DNA from: Cinnamomum chago
Taxonomy: Eukaryota; Streptophyta; Magnoliopsida; Laurales; Lauraceae
DNA: 64,000 nt
Reading direction: 5' to 3'
Assembly: GCA_038049695.1 (NCBI GenBank)
Contig: CP142451.1
Coordinates: 45,581,001 to 45,645,000, forward strand
A program made the translations under genes and the position numbers. The notes under the pieces are model-generated. The model did no database searches, had not been told where the DNA came from, and saw nothing but the letters and a program-made list of their open reading frames with translations. Positions 1 through 11,617 of the stretch are shown piece after piece (positions within the stretch are counted from its first letter, which is position 1; every line of letters starts with the position of its first letter).

Positions 1-492
1 ACGTCCAACATAGAGAAGCACGCCCAAAGCCCCCTAGTGCAAGTGTTGCACAATTCTATTTCTCATTTCCTCTCTCATCTAGTTCTCTTCTAGTTCCTTA
101 GAGTTTCTAGTAGGGTTTTCTCTTGGAGATCTCACCCATCTTCTTGAGAAAAGAGCTCTGATTAGAGGGTCATAGCGTGGAAGATCAATAGGTCTTGGAG
201 ATTCTTGTTTGATACGTGAAAGAGTTTCATCGTCAAAGAAAGACGCAACTTCTCCATTAGAGCGCAACCGAGCTCCTAAGGTATAATCTACTTCCTTGCC
301 TGTTGTAGATTTTTATGCATGCTTGTTGGCTGTTGTTCTATCTTCTTGATAGGTTTATTTACTGATCATGATGGCTGAGATTGAGGACATGGATCCTGGA
401 TTGGGTTTTATGGCCTTATGGGTATTTGATCCCTGAGTCAAGTGGGTTAAAAGTGTTGAAAACCTATCCACGAGGCCCACCTACTTCCAACA
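1..492 (+). repeat. LTR, family D, 3' part (cut by window edge)
   Basis: Matches, in opposite orientation, the 44711 to about 45210 part of the solo LTR at 44711-51783. Both share the run around 'cttctagttctcttctagtt', the 'agcgtggaagatca' block and the terminal 'ccaaca'. By comparison with that copy this is the R/U5 side of a copia-type LTR. No primer-binding site follows it, so it is a solo LTR or a 3' LTR; the 5' part lies outside the window. A short open frame on the minus strand here (79-267) is LTR sequence, not a gene. Confidence 0.8.
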
Positions 493-930
493 ACAAGTTG
501 GATCATGACTAAACCAATCTTGAGCACAAACTAATGCTTCTACCATATCTGGTTTCAAAGAAGTTCTATGTGGGTCAAGCACTCTCCCTCTTGTGCTAAA
601 TGCTGATTCTGAAGCAACAGTAGAAACTGGAATAGCTAAAATATCATGGGCCATTCGAGATAAAATATAATACTTAGTTGAGTTTAATTTCCACCATTGT
701 AATATATCTATCGTATCATCTTCTTCTGCAGACTTGTCATCAAAATAACGATCTAGTTCTGTTTTTTCTTCTATAATTGCCTTATTGGTAATTTCATTTC
801 GATACTTTAAAAAAAAAAAAAAAGAGCGAGCCTTTCCATGTTCATCATCACCAGCCTTTCTTTTAAATTGCCTACTAATTGCATCATTTTTATCTACTAT
901 CTGATCACTTTTTTTAGCACTAAATCTCAC
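493..930 (-). pseudogene. hAT transposase C-terminal dimerisation domain (fragment)
   Basis: The minus-strand frame carries the hallmarks of the hAT C-terminal dimerisation region of RICESLEEPER/DAYSLEEPER-type proteins: a 'WWK..S.KY.ILS.MA.DILAIP' block, then 'STVASESAFSTRGRV' and 'LKPDMVEALVC..DW'. The frame runs about 145 codons, far shorter than the usual 600-700, and lacks the BED zinc finger and the RNase-H-like catalytic core. A run of 14 A residues near 808-822 encodes a stretch of Phe and is a likely slippage site. It is a domesticated-looking fragment only by homology; with the 5' half missing it cannot transpose. Confidence 0.85.
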
Positions 931-1145
931 CCGATACTCCTTATAAATCCTTTTAGTATTAAATGACTTTGCAGCGGGCTGGGTTGTTTCTGCCCAGTCC
1001 CAGTCCCATTTTGGCCTAGCTTTAAAATATATTGTCTAAGCCCAGCCCATTGGGCTCAATTTTTTTTAAAAGTCCTGTATTTTCAAGGTGGGCCGGGCCG
1101 GGCCGGGCTTTCTACCCATTTCAATGCATCCAATTGACAGGCCTA
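493..1145 (-). mobile_element. hAT remnant A, internally deleted
   Basis: The right end reads, on the minus strand, 'taggcctgtcaattgg', a hAT-type terminus, followed by a subterminal GGGCC repeat at about 1088-1108. Only about 215 bp separate this terminus from the C-terminal transposase domain at 493-930, so the N-terminal and catalytic parts have been deleted. The left side is cut by LTR D at 492/493, so the other terminus should lie beyond the window. Confidence 0.7.
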
Positions 1146-3480
1146 AATGTAAGTATGCAACATGATTGTGAGTTCAGGGTTCCAAAAATCATTGGTTACA
1201 AGTATGTGGCATTTCTTTTTTCCCTCTCCTCCAGAGAGCAGTATTGTTGGCTCAAGTCATGGTCAAAAGAAAAGGAAAGATGAAAAAAATAAGATATAGT
1301 GCCACATAATTGCAACCCTTATTTTTTGGAACCCTAAAAATGCGGTGCATGATAGGTGCTTAATTGTTTACAGTTTTCGCCCTAATATTTTGTTTATCTT
1401 GTGCAAGTCATAGTTGTTTTATTTTATTTTACATAGTTTTTGTTAATTTTTATATAAATGTTAAAAGGAGCTAAAAAGAGAAGAATTCATGAAGAGAAGT
1501 ATGCGTGAATCACCAAGTAGGATCATGGTGGCTCTCATCCAAGCTGTTTCAGATTTCAAAGACTATTTTCTAATTTTTTGAACAACTTACAATTCAAATC
1601 AAAGAAGGCAAGAATTGGAGAAAGGAAGCAAAATCAAAGAAGGAAAGTGAAAGAAAAATGAAAAAAAGAAGAAACCCAACTATGTGTTACACACCCAAAG
1701 GGGGCCCACAGCCATTGCAAAAGTGGAATTTCAAAATTTACAAAGTCTTATTCAAGTTAAATTGGAGCCCAATAATAGAGAATAAAAAGGAGAAAAAGAA
1801 GGAAAGTTTAAAGGAAGAGTCCAAGCCAAGTTAGAAGTCCAAAAAGGGGGTCCCACACTCATTGTGCACGCACCATAAGGGCCCACTTTTATGTTAAAAG
1901 TTTCAGATTTAATCTCTTACAATAAAATCTCAGATTTGTGGGTCTATGTGAAGAACTTTCTAGAATATATGAGTGGGGCCAAATTTAGAAAGTTTTTTTT
2001 TAATAAGAAAGAAGACTCCTAATTCATTCTAATTAGGAAACAAAATTGTTAAGAAAGTTGGAGATTTAAATCTATAAGGGAACTATATACTAATACGGCT
2101 GTTGCAAGAATTCTAAAAGGCATACAAGGGGTGGATGTCCACTACATGATCATCACACAAACCAGCCACAAATCCGCCACAAACCAGCCACCTTTGGAGC
2201 TTTTTGGAGAGCTTTTGGAGAGAAAAATTGAAGCAAGCGGCTGGCCGACTTCTTCTTTTTCAATATTCAGAGTTCTTCTTACGGCTTTATTTTCTATTTT
2301 AATTTTCATTAAAGACAAGAGTAGCTAACTTCTTAGGGCTAAGGTGTAATTGAAACCCTAGCCTAGTTCTATGTAGTCTCCTTTTGTTTTCTTTAGTTCA
2401 GATTTCAATTTTGTTGGTTGAGTTTCTAAACCATGATTTTAATTTGATGAGTCGTGTATATGTCATGCCAACCATGCCTTGTTCACTTAAATTTAATAGT
2501 AGCTAACTTAATTTTGATTGATCTTAATGTTAAGCATCTAGGGTTTAGAATCATGAATAATCTAAGTATATGCCATGCTTAGACTCATGCATTTATCATT
2601 CCTATTGTTTTTATGCATTATGTTTGTTTTAACTAGGACATATGCCATGCTTAGTTTTTGCATCATAATGAACAATTCATGTAGTTTGCTACTCATGAAT
2701 TTGGTTTAGGGGAATAGTAATCTAGATACATATGCCATGGTCTTGGTTGATAGATGTCACTAATAAATTTTAACTTTTTATTAAAGGATAATAAAGGACA
2801 TACATAGAATTGGTTAGGGGAGTAGATGAAAACTCTAGTTCGTTCATTTTAATTGTTTTCAAACCTAGTAGTATTCTTGTTAGGTTACTTTCCATTTAGC
2901 TTTTGGTTATTTTAAATAGATTAATTTACTGTTTTTAGTAGTTTAATTTAGTCAATTAGCATTCAATCATCCTTTTCATTTATTTAATATTCTAATTTTT
3001 AGTTGCTTTTGACATTATTTTATCACGAGTATTCATGGGATTGATCTTGTACGTACAATTCATTATATTACATAGTAATCTTGTGCACTTATGAGTTTTA
3101 ATTGTATGCATACTAGTAGTTTGTTTCTAGGTTTCTTTGTGCATACCAGTGCACTATTTACTTAGTGTGGAGATATAAATTGGATTTTTTTAAAAACAAA
3201 GTTTACAAGAAATGCTCTAAAACTCGATGGGGGCAACTTTTCATAGTTGTAGTCGTGAAGAGCATGCCATTTTAGACCATGCACCAACGGAATCAGTTGA
3301 GAGGTTACTTTGTTTGAAGAGGGGCCAGAAACAAAGTTTAGAACTCAAAAACTTTGGAGTAACATAACAGAGAGAATAAAGGGAGGAAGAACGCTTGCCT
3401 GTGTTTAAAACATTAAAATTCCAAGATAGAGATATTTTGAGATTTTTAGAGAATATTAAAGAATTAGACCATTTTTAGAA
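1146..3480. other. AT-rich non-coding stretch, no gene recognised
   Basis: No coding frame longer than about 80 codons and none with recognisable similarity. The stretch contains purine-rich runs (1590-1830) and repeated short phrases such as 'tatgccatgc' at about 2570, 2640 and 2730, which resemble decayed LTR-retrotransposon flanks. I could not find terminal repeats or a TSD to delimit an element. Confidence 0.4.
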
Positions 3481-3790
3481 GCTTGATGTTTCTATTTGGG
3501 ATGTCGATCCGGCCCTTTGATGAGGGGCCCAGCCTGGCTTGGCCTCAAAGGCCTTCAAAGTGAGGGCCTTTTTTTTTTTTTTTTTTTTTTTGTCTTAAAG
3601 CCCGAGGGTAAGATACGACCCCATTTTGAAAGCCCGCAACCTTGAGAGCTGAGCTAGGAGTTGCCTTAGCTGGCCCGAGGGGGCCCAGCCTGGCCCAACT
3701 CCTTGTCTATTAATATATAAAATAAATGGAGGATTTAAAGAGGGAAAACCCCTTAGATATCTAGAGAACAGAAAAAGGCCCAAATAGATA
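3481..3790. repeat. poly(T) tract between two GGGCCCAGCCTGGC copies
   Basis: A run of more than 20 T at about 3569-3591 lies between two direct copies of 'gaggggcccagcctggc' (about 3520 and 3677). This could be a reverse-oriented poly(A) retroposon, but the tract does not abut either copy, so I do not call a SINE. Confidence 0.35.
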
Positions 3791-4380
3791 TATGTGAATG
3801 AAAGGGGCCATGTGGGTAGGTTTGGTATTTTTTTTAACTATGGAAGCCCCATATCGATATCGATGCTCCATTTTTATTTTTAGCAGGAACGTTGACCTCA
3901 GCGAGATCTCCTTCAGTAGGGGCATCTCCACCACGTTCAGGTACTGCAAGAGCTTCTCCTGCAGCACTATGTTCTCAATAGGTGATGCAAATGGGCAGGC
4001 CGCTCTCAATAGGAGTTGAGGCAACATCGGAAGAAGGTGAAGCAGAGGTTGGAGAAGATGATGGCACGTTTGCAAGAGGAGAATATGCAATGATTGTGTG
4101 AAGGTGCTATTGAAGATGATGGGCTTATGTTTTGTTATGGAGCCTGGGTTTGATAGAGCTCTTTTAGATCATGAGAAGAAAGATAGAATGACAATAGAGA
4201 TGGTGAAAATGGATTGTGGTGTTGGAGGAAGAAGATGTAGGTGTTGGTGTGAGTGGAAAAAAAACATGGGATGATACGAGAGAGATGAAGATTGGTGTTT
4301 AGCGGTGTTGAGGATGGTGGGTTGGGCGGGAAATGGAGTGGGGAAATGGAAAAAGAGGGAGAAGAGGAAGAAGATGACAC

Positions 4381-4441
4381 GAGCGTCGATATCGACCCTC
4401 AACTAAGTTGCAAACCTATATTGAGCGTCGATATCGACGCT
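4381..4441. repeat. gtcgatatcgac repeats with perfect 18-bp palindrome
   Basis: 'gagcgtcgatatcgac' occurs at 4381 and again at 4423. The second copy sits in a perfect palindrome, 'agcgtcgatatcgacgct', at 4424-4441. A related 'atatcgatatcgatgctcc' lies near 3851. Function unknown. Confidence 0.6.
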
Positions 4442-4450
4442 TGAAGTGAA

Positions 4451-6126
4451 AGACAAAAGTGAAAAATAATAAAATAATGGAATGGGAGGACATTACTGTC
4501 GGCGGAGATCTTTTGGGGCTGTTTTCATGCATGGGACATCGAAGGGGTTTTTACCTGCAAAATCCTCAAATAAATAATATGTATAATATAATATATATAT
4601 ATAGCGATTTTTACAAAGAAAAAAAAATATATATGTATATAAAGAACTCCTCTAATTAGCAATTAATTATAGAGACTTAAAATTTTGTAATGATTTTTAT
4701 AAAAAAATATTCAAGTGGACCCTGTATATGGAGTTAAAGTTTGTGACTCATACGTCAAATCATCATGGACATTCATCTTTGGTAGTCAAAGTTTAATTGT
4801 TTGGTTACAAAATCCATCAGTGATGTTTTAAATAATTACAAATTAGGTTTAATGCTAATTCAAGAATGATCTAATGTTTATTTGAACCATGCGTACTGAA
4901 TAATTTATTTGGAAACCTTCAACTACAACAGCTAGTGTGCTAAGGTATTTAATAGTATCTTCTATATTCTAATTTCATGTCACAATGCTATCAAATTAGC
5001 TTATTTTATTTAATCCTAAATAATATTTTTATAAAATGACAAACTTGTTTCATGCATTCTTTTAGAAGTGGTAGAAAAAATTGACTTTTGGAGTGTATCT
5101 CGAATAAAGGAGGGTTAGCATAATTTTAATATTAAGCAATAGAAAAATTATTATATATAATAATATTAAAAAACACTTCTTTTAGCCCTGGCCGTTGAGG
5201 AGAGAGTAAGGGCTTTGATATGGTAGGCTCACCATGAGGTTCGAGGGCTTTGGCTCATCCCATGCCCATCCAACATATATGAGGGTAGGGTAAGTGCTTA
5301 CCCGGACCTGACCCATTGACAGCCATAATCCTAATGCTTAAGGGGGGTATTTGTAAACCGTCAAAACATATTTGGGTATCAGAGGCATTGCTTAGTTAGA
5401 GATTGAAGTTTCCCTTGAGCTAATGGAGTGATTGGAGGCTTTACATGTGCCCCTAGGGATTAGTTATGGACTGTTCAGAATTGAGTGTCCCTCGGACTAT
5501 AAGGCCAAAAGGCTCATGAGCTGGGCTAGACTGTGCAAGAGATACCTTGAATGGTAAAATAAAAGGAAGGATTGTCATGGAGCCTTGCTAGGCTTGCAGT
5601 CAAAATGGGGACACTGCAAAAGGCTCCATGGGAAAGCTCTACCAGATGCAGGTCCAAGAACTCATACTTCAAAGTATTGAGAGTAAAACATTTCAGAAGA
5701 GTGAAGAAAATCTCAAATTCCAAAATGTGAATCTTGAGTATGCACTGTATCTAAATAAATATAACAGTACAAAGTGATTTGATACATATAGAAAATAAAA
5801 TGTGATTGATTCCCTGATTGCAGGCATTAGATACAAAACAGGAAATGTACGCACAATATACTAAACCAAGCTTTCAATGATGAGCATTAGCTGAGCCAGC
5901 CTTCTAAATAAGTTCATGAGATCCCACTGGTTAGCTATGACGATTTATTAGATAAGGTATGCTATTACATCCCGGAAAAATTGGGATACTTTAAATAGGT
6001 GGGGCCCATAATAGAATTTCATTTACCTCACACACTAACCGTGTGAGTAAGAACCAGTGGGGCCCACCCAATCACCAACCCAAATAGACCATTCAAGCCT
6101 TTGGATCGTGTTTGATTTTTTTTTCA
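4451..6126. other. non-coding stretch, nothing recognised
   Basis: AT-rich sequence with short TA-rich runs (4580-4640). No coding frame with similarity to a known protein, no RNA gene and no paired terminal repeats that I can support. Confidence 0.4.
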
Positions 6127-6756
6127 ACCATAACTAGGGGTGCACAAAAATTGTAGTAAATCGGTTCGGTCATGATTTGGACTGACTTCAAACCGTTCGA
6201 TTCGATTCGGTTTTCGATTTGAATGTGCAGTTAAACAGTTCAAATCGAACCGAACCGAACGGAACCAATTATATAAATATATATTTTTTATGTAATATAT
6301 AAAGGAATATGAATATTTACTTGAAGAAGACTCGAACCCTCATTCACTCACTTGAAATCCAACGTCTCTCATAACCCCAAGGTATTGGCCGAGTGGTCTA
6401 GACCACAATTCCTCTCTCTTCTGGATCTAAAGGTCCTGGTATCGACTCCCGATTCCCCCCTCTTAAGGAACCGAAGGTTGAATCCACTTGTGCTACCACC
6501 TAGGGGTTTTATCCGGCTTCTCTCTAAGCCCGGAGGGAATAGCTCAGTCCAAAGGATTGAGAACCCTCCGTTAGCACAAAAAAAAAAAAAAAAAAAAAAG
6601 TCCAACGTTTCTCACCAATTGAACTGCCATTTTTTTGTGAAAAAAAAAAAAAAAAAAGACCGTAACCTAACCGAACTGGTTCCTTTCGGTTCGGTTTGGT
6701 TGATGGCTTCCCCTCTAAACATATCCAAACCGCCCATGTGCACTCTTAACGGTAAC
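6127..6756. mobile_element. hAT-type non-autonomous element with nested SINE
   Basis: Terminal inverted repeats 'taggggtgcac' (6135) and the reverse complement of 'gtgcactctta' (ends 6748) match at 9 of 11 positions. The flanking 8-bp duplications are accataac (6127-6134) and acggtaac (6749-6756), with two mismatches. Subterminal CGGTTCGGT-type repeats face each other. An 8-bp TSD and this terminus are typical of hAT. There is no transposase, and a SINE sits inside. Confidence 0.75.
6372..6600 (+). mobile_element. tRNA-derived SINE with poly(A) tail
   Basis: An A-box-like 'tggccgagtgg' (about 6387) and a B-box-like 'ggtatcgactccc' (about 6438) stand at tRNA-like spacing. The A-box region resembles plant tRNA-Leu. 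The unit ends in a run of about 23 A (6577-6599). It is flanked by a 14-bp TSD, tccaacgtctctca (6358-6371) and tccaacgtttctca (6601-6614), with one mismatch. Its 3' half is shared with the shorter copy at 37819-37929, so this is a multi-copy family. Confidence 0.85.
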
Positions 6757-6856
6757 CCTTGTGGGGTCACAGATCAAGGGTTGGTACTGCCTGGATCTTT
6801 CAAATCCACATCGACTATGATTGGTGGTCTTACATGGTGCTCTTGTGCAAGACATG

Positions 6857-9800
6857 TGTCAAGTCCCGAATTCCCGGGCCATGACGTAGATGTATCTAAT
6901 AATCACAAGTTCCAAGAAAAATGAACCAAATAAAAATTTCCAAAAAGATATACTGGAGCAAAGGATGTTATATTAAAGTTGCCAATAGTACAATTTACAT
7001 GTAATAAAAACATTAACTAATACAACATTGGCCACGTAGGGCCGAATAAAAAATATAAGAAAATAAACTGATCCCTGAAATGTATCAACTCTTTGCACGG
7101 TAACAAGCTATCAACAGCAGGGCATCGCTCTAACTAAACCCACGATTCCAAGCAACCGCTTAAGAAATATCTACTGCCTACAAGCACCAAGAGGGCTATT
7201 AGGTTTACGAACCTAGAAAGCATCAATATCAATTACATAACATGTAACATTAACGTAAGTACTGAATGTAAACGTACAAGGCAACATGAAGATAAATGTA
7301 TACCAATGCATAAAGGAAATAACGACAAACAAAATCATTACGAGAAATAAATTTGCACGTGCACGAGTTGCAAAAAGCATCATAACAAGAATAACCTATA
7401 ACATGAACAACATGATATGTGGCCAAGGGTGTGCAATTGTAAACACCGTGGATGCTAGGCAAGCAAACAACTAATAAACATGAATAAACGCAAGGCATGA
7501 TCCGATAACAAGTAACAATAACCAAACCAAACCAAACGAAACGAAGCATTTTCCCACTAGGTGGGGTCGGCTATATGGATTTGACGACGCCAATCAAATC
7601 TGTTTAGGGCCATGTCCTCCATTAGATCCATGTAGGCAAGATCATGTTTAATAGTTTCTTTCCAACTTCTCTTGGGTCTCCTTCTCCCTCTCTTACTCCG
7701 GGCAATCTCCATGCTACAAGTAATATCATGCATAAACAAGCTCGGTGTCTGCCACCTACAGCTCGGCATCTGGCTATGTCTATTATGAGAAGTAAACTCG
7801 GCACGAACACGCCTACTTCTCGGTATTCTAGATACCTACATTATAACATGATATGCAAGGCTCGGCACAAATACACCTACATCTCGGTATCACTAGGGAT
7901 AGCTACAAGATAAGACTCCAGTCCATGCAAGTGTACTATGCAAGTGAACATGATGTACCAGTCAAGTGTAATATGTAACCAAGCATGATATACAAGCGAA
8001 TACGATATACGAGCAGGAGTAAGGTGCAAGCTGCGAGCATATAATGTGCCAGTGCAAGCGAGTGTAACGTGCAAGTGAGCAGGATGTAAAAGTGAGTGAG
8101 AAATACAATGAAGTGTATGATTAGTCTAAAACAAGTATTCATTGTAAAGGGGTCAATACAGGAACTAATGGGTCAGGGCAAGTGAACTAGCGGGTCGTGA
8201 TGTAACTAACCAAGTCAGGGGAAAGTCAATTTTAGTAGTTGTCTAGGTTTTGGTCCATTTTAACTTCGCTCATGATTAGGATTAATTAGGGGACTGGTTT
8301 GTACTTATGGCGGCGCGGTTGTACATCGGGTCCCTCTTAAGGTCCCCAACGTGGGTGACAATCTCCCGTCAAGACTAGGGTTTTCTACCTCGACTCTGCG
8401 TTCTAGTACGAAGGTTGACCTAATGGCTCAATGGACAAGGCTAAACAAGTCCAAATAGACAGGACTGGGCAAAATAGTTCTAAACTAGGAGTGGACCAAA
8501 AAATGAGTCCAAAATTGAGCAACGAATGGGTAGAAGGAGTGGATCCAAAAATGGGTAGAAGAAGACAAGTCGGATCCGGTCAATTTGGAAGGCAGCAGAG
8601 CAGACCATCCAAATGATATGGTCAGTCTAAAGAAGAGAAGCGAGCAATGAATGCACGCTAAGCTCTAAAGACTGGCCCAATGGGTTAAACACATCCACAC
8701 GGTTCATACTACCAAGCTACGGTCCTCGGGGTTCATGCTAAGTCAAACAGAGATAAACAAGCAAGAACAACACTATTCAACACTACGCAAATCCTGGGGT
8801 CCGGAGCGTCTAGGGTTACAAGTATCTTGGTGCTTCTAAAGGTCATTATATTCGAGGCCCTAGGTACACGTACCCTTGACTTAGTGTTGCCTTATACATG
8901 TTTCTGGATAGTCCAGGGGTGAATGGCAACTCAAGACAACACCCCGCATTGGTCCTAAGTCAATACAATGTTGGGCAAGATTCATGATACAGGGATCCAC
9001 CAATTTCAAAGTTTAAGGTTCCCCAAACTAAGGGAGAACAGGTACAAGTATTTTGCATCAGTTCAATAGCTTAGAAGTCCTCAAACTAAGTCAATAGGGT
9101 GCCCACATCATGACCACAGGGCCACTAGCTGATTAGGAAAGGATCGACCGGTCCAATGGCTGATCAGCTCTTGGGAAGTATAAACTGCAGAGAGTCCCGG
9201 ATCAGGGTCAAAATGGTGAAGTTCGATCACCTTTGGGGCCCACCTAACATGTTTCCAAGGTTGGTGGGGAAAAGATGGAAATCAAATCCCAAGAAAAAGG
9301 GGTTCAAACAGGCCCCAAACAATGAATGGTCGAGTGGCCAAATCCAAGCCGCCAAGTGATAAAAAGGCAGACTGCTGAGAGGCTTTATGACTAGCCCTGA
9401 AACTCGGCTAGCTGTAACAGTGCTCACGGCTAGCCTTGCAAAGCACAGACACCACTCGCCAGTTTGAGTCTTTTTATCCACTCCTTTGGGGATTTTTGAG
9501 GCTGTGGAGTTTACCAACATGTTTAAAAGTTAAAATACAATTATTCTAATATGTTTAACACAATGCTGAGCTTAAAAAAAGGATTCTATACCATAGTTGA
9601 ATATTAAGGCATGAAACAAGGAAACTAACATGCATGACTATGAAATTCAAAATTAACACTTGCCTTGGCTTCCTAAAGCTCCCAAATCACTCAAAATCAC
9701 TCTCAACACTTGTTGCAACTCTCTCCCACGGAATCTTCAAAATCTACAACAAAAATACACCAAAATACTCCCAAAATCACAAAGGAGATGAGGAAACACT

Positions 9801-11053
9801 ACGCATGATAGGATCTGCAAGTCCTTTGAGCTCCCAACCGTGAATCAATGAAAAGGAGAGGAAAAGCCCACCTCCAAGTGGTCTGACCGCGAAAAGCACA
9901 CAAGTTGGAGGCTGCCACGAGTTAGATCCAACGATCAAGATGGTTGGTGCGAAGGAGAACAATAGGAAGGAGTTGAGGAAGACAAGAGATGAAGATTGGC
10001 AGTGGTCTGACGCAAAATGGCAAAGAAAGCGGGAGTTCCATGAACTGCTGAGAGGTGCTGCTGAGTTTGGCTTGTGCAGGAAGACAGAGGAGAGAGAGCA
10101 GAAAGAGAAAGGGAATGGGGTGTCTCGGCCTTATATAGGCATGGGTTGTGGGCCCGCCACTCGAGGTACTTGGATTTGCGAAAATGGAGGCTTTTTGGAC
10201 CTCGGATGACTTCGGGCCAAGAACAAAATTTTCTTGAAATCAAATCATCTTTCCAGCAAAGCCGAAGTGCGAAACGATTTGAGGTCTCAGAAGAAAACTC
10301 AACTTTTACCAAAATGACAGACCATGTCCCTAGAATTAGCGAATTTGAGAAACGAGGGGTTTCAGGACATCAAATGAACACAAGTTGAACAAAAAGTTGG
10401 GCCCCACCACTCAAGGTACTTGGGTTCGCAAAAACAGAGGCTTTCTGGACCTCGGGTGTCTTTTGGCCAAGGACAAAATTTTATGGAAACTAAATTATCT
10501 TTCCAATGAGCTGATGCACGAAACGACTCAAGGTCTCAGGAGAAAACTCAACTTTGACAAAAATGACGACTAGATCCCTAGTATTAGCAGATTTGAGAAA
10601 CGAGGTGTTTCAGGACATTGAATGGATACAAGTTGAACATAAAAGTTGTTCAGAATAATTTTGGCTACTCACTGAACCTAAAGTGGTATTTTTCTGAAAT
10701 TCCTTAAATACACTTCATCTTTTCTAAAATTCTAACTAAGCCCTCCCAAGTACGGAACTTGGTCCGAAAGCTCACAAAACTCCCCCAAAACTCTACTAAA
10801 CATTATTCTAACCTTCTAACTTAGTTAAACACCATCAGAATAAACTCTTCAACTTTCCTAGAATTTACGAATAGGTCCTAGTTAACCCCAAACTTGGTCA
10901 ATCCGTGACCAAACCACTAAAAACACTACTAAAGCCTCTAAATCTGCCAAACTAGCAAGTAAACACACTTAGTTAGCTAAAACAAACTATTAATCATCAG
11001 TAATCATAACTAATTAACTAATAATCATAATTATTCGGGGTCGGGATCTTACA
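6857..11053 (-). repeat. solo LTR, family A (copy A1)
   Basis: On the minus strand it begins TGTAAGATCCCGACCCCG and ends ...GACTTGACA. It aligns along its length with the complete solo LTR at 29898-33580, for example at the start, the 'ttggtc.c.gattgaccaag' block and the 'ttcggcc...ggccaa.attgtattagttaatg' block near the 3' end. The flanking pentamers acatg and atatg agree at 4 of 5. About 4.2 kb with TG..CA ends and a 5-bp TSD fits the long LTRs of Ty3/gypsy chromoviruses of the Tekay/Del kind; the lineage is an inference. Short frames inside are not genes, and a LINE tail sits at 7516-7715. Confidence 0.8.
7516..7715 (-). mobile_element. RTE-type LINE 3' end inside LTR A1
   Basis: The minus strand encodes the C-terminal signature of plant RTE-type LINE proteins, 'RSKRGRRRPKRSWKETIKHDL', then 'MALNRFDWR..IH.ADPT' and a stop, followed by a short 3' tail of TTTCG/TTTGG repeats. 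The fragment is flanked by acaagtaa (7508-7515 and 7716-7723), a plausible TSD. It is 5'-truncated to about 200 bp, which is usual for LINE insertions. Confidence 0.8.
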
Positions 11054-11313
11054 ATATGCACAGGAGCACCGCCCAAAATATCAGCCTAGTTCCAACAGAG
11101 AAGTAGAACAAAAGCAACACGCAATAATGCTAACTTGTAAAAATCATTCAAACAAAATTTCATGTTGAAGTTGCAATTTCTACCCTCTTAATAATGCATA
11201 CCTGGTCGTTAGGCAGCTCAGAGCAGAATATACACTCAAAATAGTGCTAGGGTGAAGGATTCTAACACATGCTTGCAGCTGAACTACTATTGAGCAGGGT
11301 TGTCAGCTTGAAC
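11054..11313. other. 3'-flanking DNA of the STR11-like gene, cut off by two insertions
   Basis: The sequence left of Copia-1 continues directly into 16795 onwards once the copia and one copy of its TSD (tgaac) are removed, so this is the original downstream flank of the rhodanese-like gene, with LTR A1 on its other side. No coding frame is seen. Confidence 0.6.
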
Positions 11314-11610
11314 TGTCATGAATAAGCCAGAAGAATTATTACTCATAGACAAGACTGAATGAAATTGCATTCGATGATCTCCTTGAGGACTCACCATTGT
11401 AATTTATAGATCAGAGATGCCCAATTTGGGCTACAATTACAATCTATCAAATCTCCTATTTTAGTATGTATTGCTGTACAAGTCTGACTAGTATCAATCA
11501 ATCAAATCTCCTATTTTAGTATGTATTGTTGTACCAGTCTATAACATAATGGGCTTTGTAGATGGGTCATGGATGGGCCAAACTTATATTATAATGGGCT
11601 TGCGTTAACA
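11314..11610 (-). repeat. Copia-1 3' LTR
   Basis: 297 bp, minus-strand TGTTAACG...CATGACA. It is preceded in element order by the polypurine tract and differs from the 5' LTR at about six sites. A direct duplication, 'tcaaatctcctattttagtatgtattg', occurs twice inside each LTR. Confidence 0.95.
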
Positions 11611-11617
11611 CCCCCCC

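Noticed and set aside
3520..3693. Reverse SINE at the poly(T) tract
   Set aside because: Neither direct repeat abuts the tract and no tRNA-like boxes are clear.
6387..6450. Functional tRNA-Leu gene
   Set aside because: The boxes are tRNA-like but no cloverleaf or acceptor stem forms, and a poly(A) tail with a TSD marks a SINE.
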